From Elgaria multicarinata webbii (Eukaryota > Chordata > Lepidosauria > Squamata > Anguidae), in the NCBI RefSeq assembly GCF_023053635.1, contig NC_086192.1:16468001-16532000 (forward strand): a DNA stretch of 64,000 nt, written 5' to 3'. A program made the position numbers and the translations under genes. A model generated the notes under the pieces. It saw only the letters and a program-made list of their open reading frames with translations, had not been told where the DNA came from and did not search any database. How positions within the stretch are numbered: position 1 is the first letter of the stretch; every line of letters begins with the position of its first letter. This document shows, one piece after another, positions 12,515 through 24,800 of this stretch.

Positions 12515-13055
12515 CCCCTCTATTCAGCACTGGTTAGGACTCATCTTGAGTACTACATCAAGTTCTGGGCACCACACTTCAAGCAGGATGCAGACAAGCT
12601 GGAGGGGGTTCAGAGGAGGGCAACCAGGATGATCAGGGGTCTGGAAACAAAGCCCTATGAGGAGAGACTGAAAGAACTGGGCCTGTTTAGCCTGGAGAAG
12701 AGAAGACTGAGGGGAGACATGAGAGCACTCTTCAAACACTTCAAAGGTTGTCACACAGAGGAGAGCCAGGATCTCTCCTCGATCCTCCCAGATTGCAGGA
12801 CATGGAATAAGGGGCTCAAGTGACAGGAAGCCAGATTCTGGCTGGACGTCAGGAAAAACTTCCTGACTGTTGGAGCAGTATGTCAATGGAACCCATGTCC
12901 TAGGGTCTCCCACCCTAGAGGCCTTCAGGAGGCAGCTAAACAGCCATCTGTCAGGGATGCTTTAAGGCAGATTCTTGCATCGAGCAGGGGCGGGGGGGGT
13001 TGGCCTTGATGGCCTCATAGTCCCCTTCCAACTCAACTATTCTATGGAAAATCTC
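12515..13055 (+). mobile_element. CR1 LINE, 3' part
   Basis: It encodes [20 protein letters not shown] and [20 protein letters not shown], the CR1 reverse-transcriptase C-terminal region. It ends at CAACTCAACTATTCTATGG. It is 5' truncated, with frame breaks in its last third. Confidence 0.85.
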
Positions 13056-13939
13056 CACCATTTTCAATTACTGGTCTTCTGGCATGAAATTATGGGAGTT
13101 AGAGCCCAACACATCTGGAGGGCACCAGGTTGGAGAAGTCTGCCTCATGTATTCATATAGGCAAACACGTCCCTCCAACTCTACAGGGGAGAGGAGGGGA
13201 ACAGAAGAGTGGGCAAGCTGCTTGCCAGCCTTTAAAACACGGGCTGTTGGGGTACGGCTACCGTATACAACCTGCAGCTTGCCCGCCTTCTGCCCCGTGA
13301 GTCCCAGCTCCTCAAACTGCCTCTGGCTTGCTCAGCTACCAGCTGGCTTAACCTGCCACACAGTCCCCTATAAGTGGATGCCAGCTCCAAAACTGCCCTG
13401 TAAAGAGCAAGCCAGATGGTGTGGCATTTGGCAGCCCTTCAAAGGAAGTGGGCTGACGCCCCCTGCATGAGGCCCTGCCCACTTCACGGCTCCGCCCGCC
13501 AGTCACGTGCTGAGCCACGGCTGAGGAACTTCCACCACAGCTACAAAGGAAGCTGGCTCAGCGGCAAACACCCAAGGAATCCACCCTCGCCCCCTTTGAA
13601 CACATCGAGTTTAAAATCTTTATAGGGAGCTAATTAAAAGGGCGCGTGCAAGCTGAAGCCCTGGAGTCATTCTGAGGAGCATTTGATCAGCTCATCTCTT
13701 TCATTCCCACCCAGTGGCTACACAATCAAAAAAGGTGGCTCGGGGGGGGGGGGGGGGACTGCACTGATAAGACAGGCTTGATGGGCTTCAAAGAGGGGCT
13801 CTGCTCCTTCAGGTACGGGAACGGCACGGCAGCGGCGGCTGCTACCGGGGCACTTTGCCAAAGCCGGTTTTCTACTTTCAAACACAAATCTGGGAGCAGC
13901 TAACCTAATTACACCTACGTTACAAGTCCAGAGAATTTT
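13056..13939. other. Gene-free sequence with one palindromic-element arm and a G run
   Basis: 13084-13135 holds the right arm of the palindromic family (ATTATGGGAGTTAGAGCCCA). A run of 17 G lies at about 13742-13758 and may be collapsed or mis-sized. There is no gene. Confidence 0.5.
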
Positions 13940-14245
13940 ACTCATAGAATCATAGAAAAGCAGAGTTGGAAGGGGCCTACAAGGCCATTGAGTCCAACCC
14001 CCTGCTCAATGCAGGAATCCACCCTAAAGCATCCCTGACAGGTGGTTGTCCAGCTGCCTCTTGAAGGCCTCCAGTGTGGGAGAGCCCACAACCTCCCTAG
14101 GTCACTGATTCCACCGTCACACTGCTTTAACAGTTAGGAAGTTTTTCCTGATGTCCAGCCGGAATCTGGCTTCCTGTAACTTGAGCCCGTTATTCCGTGT
14201 CCTGCACTCTGGGAGGATCGAGAAGAGATCCTGGCCCTCCAAGTA
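13940..14245 (-). mobile_element. CR1 LINE, 3' part
   Basis: The 3' terminus CATAGAATCATAGAA begins the plus-strand reading. The minus strand encodes the closing GNLP/FRRQLDN-type region. It is about 300 bp and strongly 5' truncated. Confidence 0.8.
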
Positions 14246-14426
14246 CTCTGACTCACCCAATTAAGTTCATTCTCCCCACCCCAAACTTTTAAGCGTGGAC
14301 CCTTACGCTGGCAAAGCATGAAGTCAAATCCCACTATTTCACGACCACAACCCCTTTGTTTACAATGAAGATGCTGTGCCTTTAACTTTAAACCTTTATC
14401 CCCTTCATTTGCTGATCGGTAGCTCC

Positions 14427-14608
14427 TACCCTGTTTCCCCGAAAGTAAGACATCCCCGAAAATAAGACCTTTTTTTTTGTTCAACAATAGATGTGTACCG
14501 TATTCTTCTTCATGGAAAAATAAGACATCCCCTGAAAATAAGACCTAGCGCATCTTTGGGAGCAAAAATTAATATAAGACACTGTCTTATTTTTGGGGAA
14601 ACAGGGTA
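14427..14608. mobile_element. Short DNA transposon (MITE) with 25-bp inverted ends
   Basis: Left end TACCCTGTTTCCCCGAAAGT. The right end, read in reverse complement, is TACCCTGTTTCCCCAAAAAT. TA flanks both ends, as expected for a Tc1/mariner-type TA target, though the superfamily is inferred. The interior repeats an AAAATAAGACATCCC unit twice. About 182 bp, no coding capacity. Confidence 0.75.
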
Positions 14609-14984
14609 TCCTAGGTAGCCAGGTGCCCAAAGACAGTCAGCGCGGCCCGCATGGTGTTCAGTGTCAACACACAGCCTCCATTCTATCAACAGGGCTGATG
14701 TGGGAAGCACACACAACCTGGAAGACGCACAAGAACACAGGGGTTCTGCAGAATTCTAAAATAAACCTCAAGTATCAAATTCACTGTGTTATCAGAACTG
14801 ACCGCCCCCATAAAGCAAAGTGACTTCTGTATTGCTGAGTCTGAAAAAAGGTAACAGTTACTACTGCTTAGTCAATTCAGATGGTGCTACGTCCTTAAGG
14901 CAGTAAGTATCAAAGGCAGTGTGTGTATGTACACCAGTTGTGGAGGAACATGGGCGGGAGGGTGTTGCTGCACGCACGTCCTGC

Positions 14985-15480
14985 TTGTGGCCAACTGGTC
15001 GACAACCAGTTGGCCACTGCGTGAACAGAGTGCTGGACCAGGTGGACCCTTGGTCTGATCTGTCACCTTCTTATGTCACCGTCTGGAAACAAAGCCCTAT
15101 GAAGAGAGGCTGAAAGAACTGGGCAGGTTTAGCCTGGAGAAGAGACAGCACTCTTCAAGGACTTGAAAGGTTGTCACACAGAGGAAGGCCAGGATCTCTT
15201 CTCGATCCTCACAGAGTGCAGGACACGGAATAACGGGCTCAAGTTAAAGGAAGCCAGATTCCAGCTGGACATCAGGAAAAACTTCCTAACTGTTAGAGCA
15301 GTACGACAGTGGAACCAGTGACCTAGGGAGGTTGTGGGCTCTCCCACATTAGAGGCCTTCAAGAGGCAGCTGGACAACCCTCTGTCAGGGATGCTTCAGG
15401 GTGGATTCCTGCATTGAGCAGGGGGTTGGACTCCATGGCCTTGCAGGCCCCTTCCAACTCTGCTATTCTATGATTCTATG
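14985..15480 (+). mobile_element. Two CR1 3' ends in tandem
   Basis: 14985-15070 has the GGACCAGGTGGACCCTTGGT type of CR1 end. 15072-15480 is the other type (GGTTTAGCCTGGAGAAGAGA), ending in CTATGATTCTATG repeats. Both are on the plus strand and 5' truncated. Confidence 0.75.
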
Positions 15481-17400
15481 TTCTTACGAGTTCAAACACT
15501 TGGCGGCCAGAATCCAAAGAACAGCGGGACGAGTTGTATGTGTGTAGGCTTGTGGGCTTGTGTTTTCCAAGTAACTGTCTCCATCACGCTCCTGTCCCCA
15601 TGACACACAGCAAACTGTTGAAGCTGAAGAGTAGTTATCAGAAGCAGCTTGCTCTTAAGCATAGGGCTCTGCTATTTGAACTATAAACTTCCTCTAGGCA
15701 TACAGAAACCCTTTGCACGGTGCTTCACCATGGAGCTCTGGCTAGACTGCAACATTTCACTGAGCGTCACCAAGCGATGAGAAATCTAGCAATGCGCCTG
15801 CATAGGGGAAGTCAGCCTTCATTTTGCACCTGGTGCGCAAAATGAGTCAGCAGCTGTTCTACACAGCTTATTGCGCAAACACAGAAATCACTCCTGGAAG
15901 AAGGTAGTTCCTATCACAAACAGACAGGTCAAGGAGGACAGACCTGGCCACAGCAGCGAGAGGGAGTTTAAACTTTACTATGGGTATTTTTCAACCATCC
16001 TTCAAGCAGTGGGAAAAGAAGGAGACGAATGAAATCCAGAACCCCCCTGTAAAATGACTGCAAATGAGGGAGAGGGATCGTATAAAAAAATCCTCACCTG
16101 GAAACACCACAAGAAAGTCCCTTTCCCAGGTAGCCTCATAGGCCTCCTCCCCACAGGTACGGACAGGTAGAAGCCTCAAGCTCCTGGTATTAATTAGTTT
16201 ACTGCCAGCAGGAAAGATGAAACACTTGAACAGAATTGAAAGGCAGCCCTCTTGATGGTTTTGGGGAGGGCGATGGAGGGAAGTCAATAGTTCCACTTCA
16301 AGAGACCGTCTTTCATCCTCCTTTTATTTCCTTCTGGCTAGCAAACATATGACAATCTTTTGCATCCCGGCCCACAGCCCCGCTCTCCTTTTCGCGAGAA
16401 CTTGAGCACAGAGCAAGTCGCAAGCCCTGGAGAATATCCCCTCCAGACCATAATAACCTTCCAGCAAATCAAGCTACGACATTATACCCAAGGCTACTCA
16501 GAACAGAACGTGAACTCGGTGTTCCCGTCGCAACCCACCCTTGCTTGATAACCTCCGTGGCCTTTTGCACTGCACTGTCTTGAGACAAAAACATCTCGGA
16601 TCAGACAGAAAACGCTGTTTCCTGAACGAATAAAAATCACCCAGCACATCACAGCCTATGATTATTCTGAACAGCAGTAAGAGTGTCCCCAAACGGACCC
16701 ACACAGGGAGGAAGGCCTTATCATGTCAGGCCGACACGGCTTGCAAACATGATAGCAATGCACAAGATGGCCTTACAGGGTTTCTTCCTCTTAACGGTTG
16801 TTTGCACTTGTCAAAGGAACAGGCGCAAATGACTTTGTTTTTCAGACCGGCCTTGTGTTTAATGCACAAACAAAAAGCCCTGGTATGCTGGCGAGCTCTT
16901 TCCAACCCTACAGCTGAATCACAGGAGAGAAACGCCACTCCAAAATGCTGACCCTGAAGGTCTGCTGTCTTACAGACATGCTTCGGGGTTTATCACAGCG
17001 TCTTTTTTAGCTCACAGGGTCACAGCAGCTGCCGCTGGTCCCTAGCCCAGATACAGTCATTTCCACCCGGTTGACAATTCCTGCCAGCTGACGGCAGGCC
17101 TGGCCATCCAGCCCACTCCTGAAGCCCCACGGACTAGTCTTGGGAGTTATCCCATTCTCCTGCTGCCTCAGCTCACCAGGCCACCGGGGGAAGCACGCCT
17201 AGGATGGCACGGAAGACGCACTCCACAGGCGGGCAGCCAGTAGCAAGTGGCTACGGCTTCAGTTAGTTTCTGTTCATGGGTTGGCCATGCCCATTGTCTT
17301 CCATGTTCTTCTCTCGTCAGCGATTCTCTGTCATACAACGATCCAATGAAGTTCTGATGTACAGAGTCTGGCACTTTACTCTGTCTGCGGAGGACAGCAT
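15481..17400. other. Gene-free sequence, nothing recognised
   Basis: I found no exon with family motifs and no repeat I can name. Confidence 0.5.
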
Positions 17401-17407
17401 AACCCAA

Positions 17408-17500
17408 CCTGATGCCCTCCAGAAGTGTTGGATTACACGGCTGACTGGGGGATTATGGGAGTTGTAGTCGAACACTTCTGGAGGGTACCACGTTGGGGGA
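17408..17500. repeat. Palindromic short element
   Basis: Arms CCTCCAGAAGTGTTGGATTA and TAGTCGAACACTTCTGGAGG are near-exact reverse complements. The GGGAGTTGTAGT core is intact. Confidence 0.75.
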
Positions 17501-18826
17501 GACTGGTGTGACCGACCCTTCTAGAAAGGCCAGACTCTTTTGTAGATGAATTAGCATGTTTTCATTTTAAACTTTCCAGTGTTTTCAAGAATTCTCAACA
17601 GCCCCCATTTGTCCTGACAGCTTCCAGGCGAGCCCTGGCGACGTTTAGGGCAGAGGTAGATATTAATGTAACAGCAAAGGCAGACAGATGGCTCAGCTAT
17701 CTTTCTAAACCACCTAAAGGTCCCCAACCTTTACTACCTGAACTGTTTTTGTTGTCTACTACAGTGGCAGCATTTTTATGCCTGTAATTCAGGCAACGTT
17801 TCATTACTTTACCTGAATTTAACTGCATTAGCAAGGGAGGTGTTTCTGGACACTGCTGGCTCTCTGCCAATCCCTTTAAAAGCAGCGACCAACAACGCTC
17901 CAAACGCATCTTATCTGCCTGAATAGCTTCAACTGTGCACTGAACTACAGCACAAACTGCTTCCCTTTAAGCTAGATTGCGAGACGCAAGCCAGAGATAA
18001 ATGACAACCGCAAGCGACTTAAGATTTGTATGGTGCTTTCGAGTGTTCAGTGCGCTTTGCATGCTTGACTTAGACATAATCCTTAGAACAACCGTGTATG
18101 CAGCTGGAGGGAACGGAGGCTGAGAGAGAAGGGATTGGCTAAGGCCACCTCGTGAGTCAGAGGCGCAATTCAAACCAGGGACTCCTTTATTTGCAGCTCA
18201 TTCTGCACATCAAACGCAGACGTGAGAACAGCTAGGAAGTAGTAGTCACACAATACAATCGGCCTCTCCCTTTCTCTCTGCTTCTGTCTGGGATCTGTTC
18301 AACTAAGTAAGCAGAAAAGTTCGGGAGGCAGGACTCAGCCTTGAGATTCCAAGGTCAGGGTAGGTTCAGCAACCGGCCAGTACATCTAGACAAGCTTATG
18401 CTGGGATTTAGCTATGATAACGAGCCATGGAAAGAGGCGTGACAGGCATCGCCTTCCAGCAAGCCAAGATGCAAGGATGGCTGGAGGACTCCCAAGAACC
18501 ATGCCCTTGTGGTGTCGGCCAGTGATGAAGGACGACGGGCGCAGTTAAGTAGGCATGGGGGGTTTCGTAGCACCAGGGCAGCAGAGGCGCATTTGTGCCT
18601 AACGCCGGAGTAACTGCAGACGTGAGGGAGTGACCTGCTCTCTTGCGAAGGAGCAGGGTGTGCGCGCCACCTTGGGATACCTCTGAACACCTGCAGCAAC
18701 AGGGCCACGAGCGCCACGGATGAAGGAGCGGCACTCTGAGCCCCAATAGCGCCTCACCCTCCGTACATGTTCCCACTGCAGCCTCTGGCCACACGGGGAG
18801 AGACGCGACCCGGAGCCACGCCAGGC
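17501..18826. other. FKBP6 3' flank with MIR-like repeat
   Basis: 18000-18200 resembles a MIR SINE (middle GGCTGAGAGAGAAGGG, end CAATTCAAACCAGGGACTCC), plus orientation and decayed. The remainder includes the presumed FKBP6 3' UTR (18192-18826). Confidence 0.45.
18186..18191 (-). terminator. Candidate FKBP6 poly(A) signal
   Basis: The minus strand reads AATAAA about 640 bp downstream of the FKBP6 stop codon. It falls inside a MIR-like repeat (18000-18200). No better AATAAA is seen between the stop and this point, but chance occurrence cannot be excluded. The 3' UTR would be about 18165-18826. Confidence 0.35.
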
Positions 18827-21800
18827 TCAGTCCCTGGAGCTCCGCGGAGCCATTCCGATTACCTTCACGCCGGCCGAAGGGGAGCTGCGAGGGGCGAACA
18901 TCCTGGAGCACATTTCCTTCTCCTTCACCACGTAATCTCTGTAACAGCTGCAACACAAAGCGCATTGTTTCACGGCGGGGCTGCCGCCAGCTCCGTGTGT
19001 AAAATGCACGCGGTTTCGGAACAAAGCCTGAACACGCAACTGTTCCCTCAGGAATGGAAGGACAACTGTTCTGGCCGGGCGACAGCAGCGAGGACGGTCT
19101 GCGTCTTGCCACCCGCAGCTACAGAAACGCCAAACAGCAGGACTTCGTCTGAACAACAGAAGTCAATACATTTCTTGTAAAGTTTTGTAACTGACAAGTG
19201 AAAAGCAGCCAACCGAGTGAGGCAGCCTTGGAAAACAGAACTTTTTGTTGCCAGTTTTGTGCTTTCAAGAAAAGCTCAAGCGAAGGGAAAAGAAGGCCCA
19301 AGCGTCTCCTCAGGCAGGAGCGGGAAACCTGGAGTTCAGGGACCAAATCCCGCCTGCGTGCCTGAGGCCCCAATCCTCCAAAGTCTCCCAGGTGGTCCCA
19401 ACCCCCTTCCCCTCACCCTCATTCCCCTGGTCAGCTTTTGCTGGGTCTCCCCCGATTCTAAAAGCCGGAAATGCCTCTCCTGGCAGGAAGAGCTTGCAGC
19501 TACAATAAGCGGCTGCCTTTGGTCCCGCCCTTTGCGCCTTTCGCCTCGCCAACCACTGGATGCCCCCCCCCCACTCCCCCAAGAAGGTCTCAGGAATTGA
19601 ACTGGGCCCTCAGGATGAAAGAGGTTCAGCGCACCTGTCGGAACCAAACAAGAAAAGACTTCTGGGCTTCAGCAAAGAAACAGAGGGCCATCAGGAAAGC
19701 CTACAGAATGCCGCAAAGGAATACTAGGGAGTTGCCCCGTTATCCCTTCCGAATACCACTTCAAGAGAACAATTCCATTTCTCCATACCCTAAATGCAGC
19801 GCTCCTGAAGACTGGGCCACCCCTCACCCCCACCCTCCAGATAAAATACAACTCCTGATGGTTTCACTGCCCGCAGGAGTGGCGGCATCAATGCAGCAAG
19901 GGTGTGTGTGTGTGTCCCTCCTTGCAAGGACTTCCAGCCCCTTTCGTCATCGCCTTGCGCCCTCTGACGCCGTTTGGGATTCAATGCCCCAAAGCCTCCC
20001 GGCCTTCTCACTGACACAGCTTGCAAGGCAGTTTAATCATTAGAAGAATACATAGGCTTAAACAGCTGCGAGGAATACGTTTGGACCCTTACACCGCGAG
20101 ACGGAGTGAAGCTAGTATTCCGTTCAGCTAAACAATTATCCTAACGGCAGTAAGGAAAGAGCTCCCTCACCTGGCCAGCTTTTTCAACTCATTATTAATA
20201 TCATGGTTGAAAGGCTGCTCTTTCTGCGCTTTCACCAGAAAATCCCGTGCTCTCTCATACTCTGTCAGGGACAGGCACGCCTGGAAGTTAAGAATGCAGC
20301 ATTCAGAATACAAGTAAAGTTACAAACACACTTCCCTCGTTCCTCCTGAAGAGCCAAGAACAGGGAGAAGAGGGTCTTCTGCCATATTTGCACGCAACAA
20401 TAAGCCAGGATTGCAGAGATGTCTGGATTACTGCTCCTGAGCAACACGCTTGTGCAGGCTGCTGAGAGGGCCTGGATCTGTCTTCTTTTTGGTGTGGATG
20501 TTGATAACCACGTGCTGGGCCTTCTTGCGTAAGAACAGTTCATGTGGTTGAGCCATTTTTCAGATGCTTCAGGTTGCAGGTGATCCCCTGACAATAAACT
20601 AGAAACTAACAAGAACGCAGAAGCTTGGCTTTACGTCTGAACTCTGGCTTTTTGGCTTCCCAACAAGCCAGGAGCCGGAAACCAGCGGCAAACCCTGGCT
20701 CCACACTCTTGCTAGGAGAACAACAAACCAGGAATTCCAGTTCAGACGTCAGGCTAAGCTTTTGCTTCCCTGTTAACTTCTGCAACACTTGCTGGCAGGA
20801 AGCGCCAGGTGGGGGCAACCAGGGAGCATGCAGCAGCAGGCCGCACATGAAGGAGAAGCCAGAATTCAACCACTCCCCTCATTTCTTCCACAACGGCATT
20901 CACTAGAGGGGGCCAAGGGAACTTCCGAAGGGTGCATCAAAAGGGGAAGATGTCCAAACTTTGGTTTTAGGCGTTAGAGCAGGACGCAGGGATTGTGCCC
21001 GCCTCAGCAGACCCTATGATTGCCGCGGTGTGCCGCGTGAAAAGGTCAGGGGATCACTTCAAGCTGGCGAAGGAGGCATGTGAAACCTGCGTTCTTACAC
21101 AGGTAGGCCCAGTACAAGTTATCAACACTCACACCAGAAAGACGACAGACCCAGGTCCTCTCAGACATCTGTTTTACTCCCATTCAGCCCTCTGGCCAAC
21201 GTTTGACGGTACAAAGAATAAACCCAAACAGTTCCTCACCTGGCCACACCTGAAGAGAGCTTTGGCATTCTTCTCATCTAGCTCCAGGGCCTTCTCTCCA
21301 TAGGCAAGCGCCCGGGCTGGGCGATCCAGCTTCAGGCAAACAAATGACAAGTTCAAGAAGACCAGGAGTTTGGCGGCGTCAACCTTGACTTGTTCAGCTT
21401 CCTTGGCGCTCACACGTTGCAAGATGGAGGAGGCCTGAGTGGGGATGGAAACGAAGCACGGTTACTTACAGTCTTAACACAAAACAGCAGTATCTCAACA
21501 AGAAGATCTGACATGCAGGAGAGGCAGGGGAATTTCTTATTTGAGAAACTTGTACCGATCGTTGCACACACGGCTTCATGTGAACACTGACCCGGGAGAC
21601 TGAGGGAAATAGGCCAATATTTCCACAGAAGAAAAATGTCAGCAGGAAAAGTGGTGTTTAAGGGGAGAAGTTTCTTAATTACACATTCATACATTTGCAG
21701 CTCTGAGTTTAGAAAGAAACAGGGCAGCATCGTATTTTACCTCAGTGGGAATCCATGACATATATTACGATGAATAACAACAACAGTGAAGTGACAACGT

Positions 21801-24800
21801 CATCCTTTTTTAGGGCTGACTGTTCAATGTTCCGTCACATCAGACCAGGGGTAAGGGGCCCAGCGCCTTCCAGATACTTTGGACTACAACTCCCATAATC
21901 CTGACCACTGGCCATGCTAGTTGGAGCTAATGGGAGATGTAACCCAAAACATCTGGACGGCACCAAAATGTCTTCACTCCTCCCTCCCTCTATAAGTCAA
22001 AGGAATTCCAGGAGGTGATGAACCCCTGCTGTCTCACAACTTGGGCAACACACTAGAGCATTCATACAAACAGTAAAATAAACCACACACACTATGTCAA
22101 TGCAACTATAGTGTCCCTAGAGAGCCTCTCCCACTGCTGGAGGCCAACCCTCTCTAGATAGTCTTTTTAGAATCACAGAATAGCAGTGTTGGAAGGGGCC
22201 TACAAGGCCATCAAGTCCAACCCCCTGCTCAGTGCAGGAAGCATCCCTGACAGATGGTTGACCAGCTGCCTCTTGAATGCCTTGAGTGTGGGAGAGCCCA
22301 CAACCTACCTAGGTAACTGGTTCCATTGTCGTACTGCTCTAACAGTCAGGAAGTTTTTCCTGATGTCCAGCCGGAATCTGGCTTCCTGTCACTTGAGCCA
22401 GTTATTCCGTGTCCTGCACTCTGGGATGATTGAGAAGAGACCCTGGCCCTCCTCTGTGTGACAACCTTTTAAGTATTTGAAAAGTGCTATCATGTCTCCC
22501 CTCAGTCTTCTCTTCTCCAGGCTAAACAGGCCCAGTTCTTTCAGTCTCTCCTCATAGGGCTTTATTTCCAGACCCCTGATCATCCTGGCTGCCCTCCTCC
22601 GAACCCCCTCCAGCTTGTCTGCGTCCTTCTTGAATGGTGGAGCCCAGAACTGGACGCAATACTCTAGATGAGGCCTAACCAGGGCCGAATAGAGGAACCA
22701 GTAACTCACACGATTTGGAAGCTATACTTCTATGAATGCAGCCCAAAATAGCATTGGCCTTTCTTGCACTTCTGCTGGAGGTATAAATATGAGTGTGGGG
22801 AGGGTAGGAAGCGCTTATGCCAGGCCCAGGCCACGTTTCCACACACTGCCCGTGCTTCATTCCCACCCACCCCTTCACAGGGGCTTTACTTACCCGCTTG
22901 TACCTTACTCTGGCATCCATGTAGTGCTTCTGGCGGAAGAGGTAATTGCCAAATTCGCGCTCCGTTTCTGCTACCTTCAGCACTTTCTGCAGTGGGAATC
23001 TGTCCTGTTGCTCCTGTGAAGAGAAGCCACAATTCACTCAGAAAGATCAGAGTTAACGGAAAAATTCAACCTGGAACCGATACATTGAAGAATGCCAGAA
23101 GCTTACACGAGTGGAGCCGGAGAGGGCGTTGCGTGTTCCAACAGAGAGGGAAAGGCAGACAGAAGCGATGCAGTAAGAGGGAAGAGCAATGTCACCTAAG
23201 TATTGCTGTGGGTACAAACACAGAATGGAAATCGGACACCACCTCGGTCAGGGAGATTTTAACAGTCACCCTAAAACAGAGGAGATGAACAAACATGGAG
23301 ACCTTGTGTGAGTTTTGTTTTAATTATTCTGGTACCCAAGCTGCAAGTCATAAGGGTCAGGAAAGGTTTCGTCCTCCCTTCCCCTGGGCTGTCAGGGGCT
23401 GCATCACAACAAGACATGGGATGTCGGCTGGCATGATCTGGAGCCCAAGAAATCAGCATTTATGATGCTTCACAGCAGCTGGGATAAGACTCGCTTGAAG
23501 CCATTTCCCCCAAATGTTGGACTGGCTGGTTTCCCTGCTGTGAAACTGCCTTGTCCAATTCAGGTCACTGTTATTATTATTATTATGTATTTATTTATAT
23601 AGCACCATCTAGTCCAGGAACGTCTACCCTGGCTGGTAGAAGCTGTTTAGGATTTCAGGTGGAGACCCTTCCCCAGCCCTGCGGCCCAGTCCTTTTAACT
23701 GGAGATACCAGCAACTGTACTGAGACCTTCTGCATGCAGAGCAATGGTGCAACCCCAAGCACATAGCCAGGCTCAGGTGCTCAGGTTCCATGGAGTAGCT
23801 AGCTCTGTAGTGAACCTGGTCTCTGAATAAAGCACAATCTAGTCTGGATTAATAGGTTTGGCTCTGCGTGATGAAACAAAAGAGACGGATTTGCCTTTCT
23901 GATCCTACAATTCTTTGAGTATATAGGCAAAGTAGCACCATTCTCCTAACCAGGCCCAACGTGAAAGAAGCAGTTGCATCATCAACACGGATAATTATTA
24001 TTTTTAATTATTATTATATTTATTTGTATCCCATCTTTTACCCAATGCTGGGCCTCAAGGCAGCTTTACAAAATTAAAACATTTACAGTTAAAGACGGAG
24101 ACGTTTGCAACCACCTGCTTTATATGCAGGAAACTTCTGTTTACAAGGCAGCATATTAAAGAAGCAGGAAACCTTAACCAGACAGGCTCCTCGGAGCTTG
24201 GCAATCAGTCTCCCCACGTTGCTTACTTCAACTCTGGGGAAACTCTCCAACTTAGTGCCAGCCACTGCCTGGCGATTGCTGCACAGCTCAATGCTGTGTG
24301 TAAGAACTGTACAACGGGAGCGAGGCCCTTTCGACCCCCTGCACGCTTCCTGCAGAGGAAGTCCCAGTGAATTCAGTGCGGCTAACTACAGAACAAACAA
24401 GAATAGGACAGGGCTGAAAAGTGCCTGCCAGAAGCTGCATTCTCCCTCCTTTTCTGGCGTGCTTTTGGCTTTGATTCAGATTGAGGGAACTGGAGAGAAA
24501 GGAGATCAAAAGCCGATTTGTCTTCTGTTGTTTAAACCACCGACGCCGTTAACCGCCCCACTGCTGCATTCCAACGGGAGCACAGCAGCGGGGATGCCGG
24601 GGATGAGAGATCAGAACTATTTTGGTGCCACGTGCCTAGCCAGGGTGGGTGGGGAGTCAAAGGAGACCCCAGAACACGGCTGTACGCTTCCACGGCTCCT
24701 CTGACAGCTGTGAGTGCCCGCCCGCCCGCCCGCCCCTAGAGCAAACCTGTGCCACTTGCTCCTTGCCCCTTTCACACACATCCGCCCCAACTCTGCAAAG

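Noticed and set aside
13742-13758. Long G run considered as a regulatory G-quadruplex
   Set aside because: It is a pure homopolymer with no defined G-tract and loop pattern, and its true length is doubtful.
1-18100. Numerous 60-280-codon open frames on both strands
   Set aside because: None shows protein-family motifs, codon periodicity beyond base composition, or splice partners. Several fall in repeats. No FZD9-like sequence, the expected next gene, is visible.
24105-24704. A 199-codon plus-strand frame inside FKBP6 intron 4
   Set aside because: No motif, antisense to the gene, and no splice or promoter support.
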